Source of the DNA: Leptospiraceae bacterium
GTDB lineage: Bacteria; Spirochaetota; Leptospiria; Turneriellales; Turneriellaceae
Reading direction: 5' to 3'
Length of the DNA stretch: 6,356 bases
NCBI GenBank assembly: GCA_016788945.1
Contig: JAEUSA010000139.1
Coordinates: 1-6,356, forward strand
Within the stretch, counting starts at the first letter, position 1. Each line of letters begins with the position of its first letter. Below the pieces are notes generated by a model that ran no database searches, was not told the DNA's origin, and saw only the letters and a list, made by a program, of their open reading frames with translations. Below are positions 5,986 to 6,356 of this stretch, piece by piece. A program made the translations under genes and the position numbers.

Positions 5986-6356
5986 ACAGGAAGAAATCGT
6001 CCGTAAATATCTGCGGGCAGTAGAGGTATTTGAGGACATCACGCCATTCGTCAGCGGACAGGCAGTGTTTATTGAACATCCCAACGCGATCAATCGAAAC
6101 GGACAGACGCGTAATCTCGAGCAGGCGCTTAAGGGTTTGTCGGTTGGTCGTTCGATACTTGCGTGGCAGAAAAATTTACTTTTCAGTATCGTTGAGTCAG
6201 GGTCGATTATATTTGCCGAGGTGGAATGGACGGGACAGATGGCCATAGACGCCGGTCATCTGAAAAAAGATCAGCTGCTTAAAGCCCATTGTGCATTCCG
6301 ATTTGAATTTTCTGCCGGCAAAATTATGCGGCAAATCAGTTATGACTGCTATGAAC
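5978..6356 (+). CDS. NTF2-like / SnoaL-type small protein (C-terminus cut by right edge)
   Basis: The first 126 codons of a small cone-shaped alpha+beta barrel protein of the NTF2-like superfamily. This fold is used for small-molecule binding, isomerases and cyclases. Family-like features: an N-terminal helix EEIVRKYLRAVE (5-16), EHPNAINRNGQTRNLEQALKG (33-53), a strand with EVEWTGQMA (81-89), then RFEFSAGKIMRQISYDCYE (108-126), which matches the usual C-terminal pattern of FxDGKIxRxxxYDCFEPF. Homologues normally end within a few residues of that motif, so the gene is almost complete. No catalytic residue set can be assigned. It overlaps tetR by 8 nt and has a strong Shine-Dalgarno. The TetR protein therefore probably controls it, and a role in handling or detoxifying a small hydrophobic compound sensed by that repressor is plausible but inferred. 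Confidence 0.88.
   Translation, partial: MTEQEEIVRKYLRAVEVFEDITPFVSGQAVFIEHPNAINRNGQTRNLEQALKGLSVGRSILAWQKNLLFSIVESGSIIFAEVEWTGQMAIDAGHLKKDQLLKAHCAFRFEFSAGKIMRQISYDCYE

Overview
The window comes from a Gram-negative bacterium: it carries an outer-membrane beta-barrel gene with a C-terminal aromatic residue, Sec-type signal peptides, and RecQ and M3A-peptidase genes that read closely like proteobacterial versions. Base composition looks balanced, roughly half G+C by eye. The phylum cannot be fixed from the sequence. A spirochaete of the Leptospirales with balanced G+C, or a proteobacterium, would both fit, but this is only a guess. Nothing indicates a phage, plasmid, transposon or CRISPR locus.

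Layout from left to right. (1) Positions 1-1208, minus strand: the first 402 codons of a RecQ DNA helicase, running off the left edge. (2) Positions 1295-1690, plus strand: a small exported protein of unknown function, divergent from recQ across an 86-bp gap. (3) Positions 1742-3145, minus strand: a predicted outer-membrane beta-barrel protein with a Pro/Ser-rich N-terminal linker. (4) Positions 3154-5304, minus strand: an M3A zinc oligopeptidase (PrlC/OpdA type). Its stop lies 8 bp before the barrel gene start, so the two are probably co-transcribed. (5) Positions 5404-5985, plus strand: a TetR-family repressor, divergent from the peptidase. A perfect 16-bp-arm inverted repeat lies just before its start codon. 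(6) Positions 5978 to the right edge, plus strand: an NTF2-like (SnoaL-type) protein overlapping the end of the tetR gene, with a strong Shine-Dalgarno sequence.

The genes look like ordinary chromosomal content with two small operons (peptidase-barrel and tetR-NTF2) diverging from one operator region, so the TetR protein could control both. No new multi-gene system is evident. The most interesting points lie below gene level. First, a short palindromic repeat appears to be built in frame into the peptidase gene just before its zinc motif. Second, the first genes of the transcription units lack a Shine-Dalgarno and have a -10-like hexamer 5-6 nt before the start codon, which suggests leaderless mRNAs, whereas the downstream genes do have Shine-Dalgarno-like sequences. 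Third, the inverted repeat is a striking operator.
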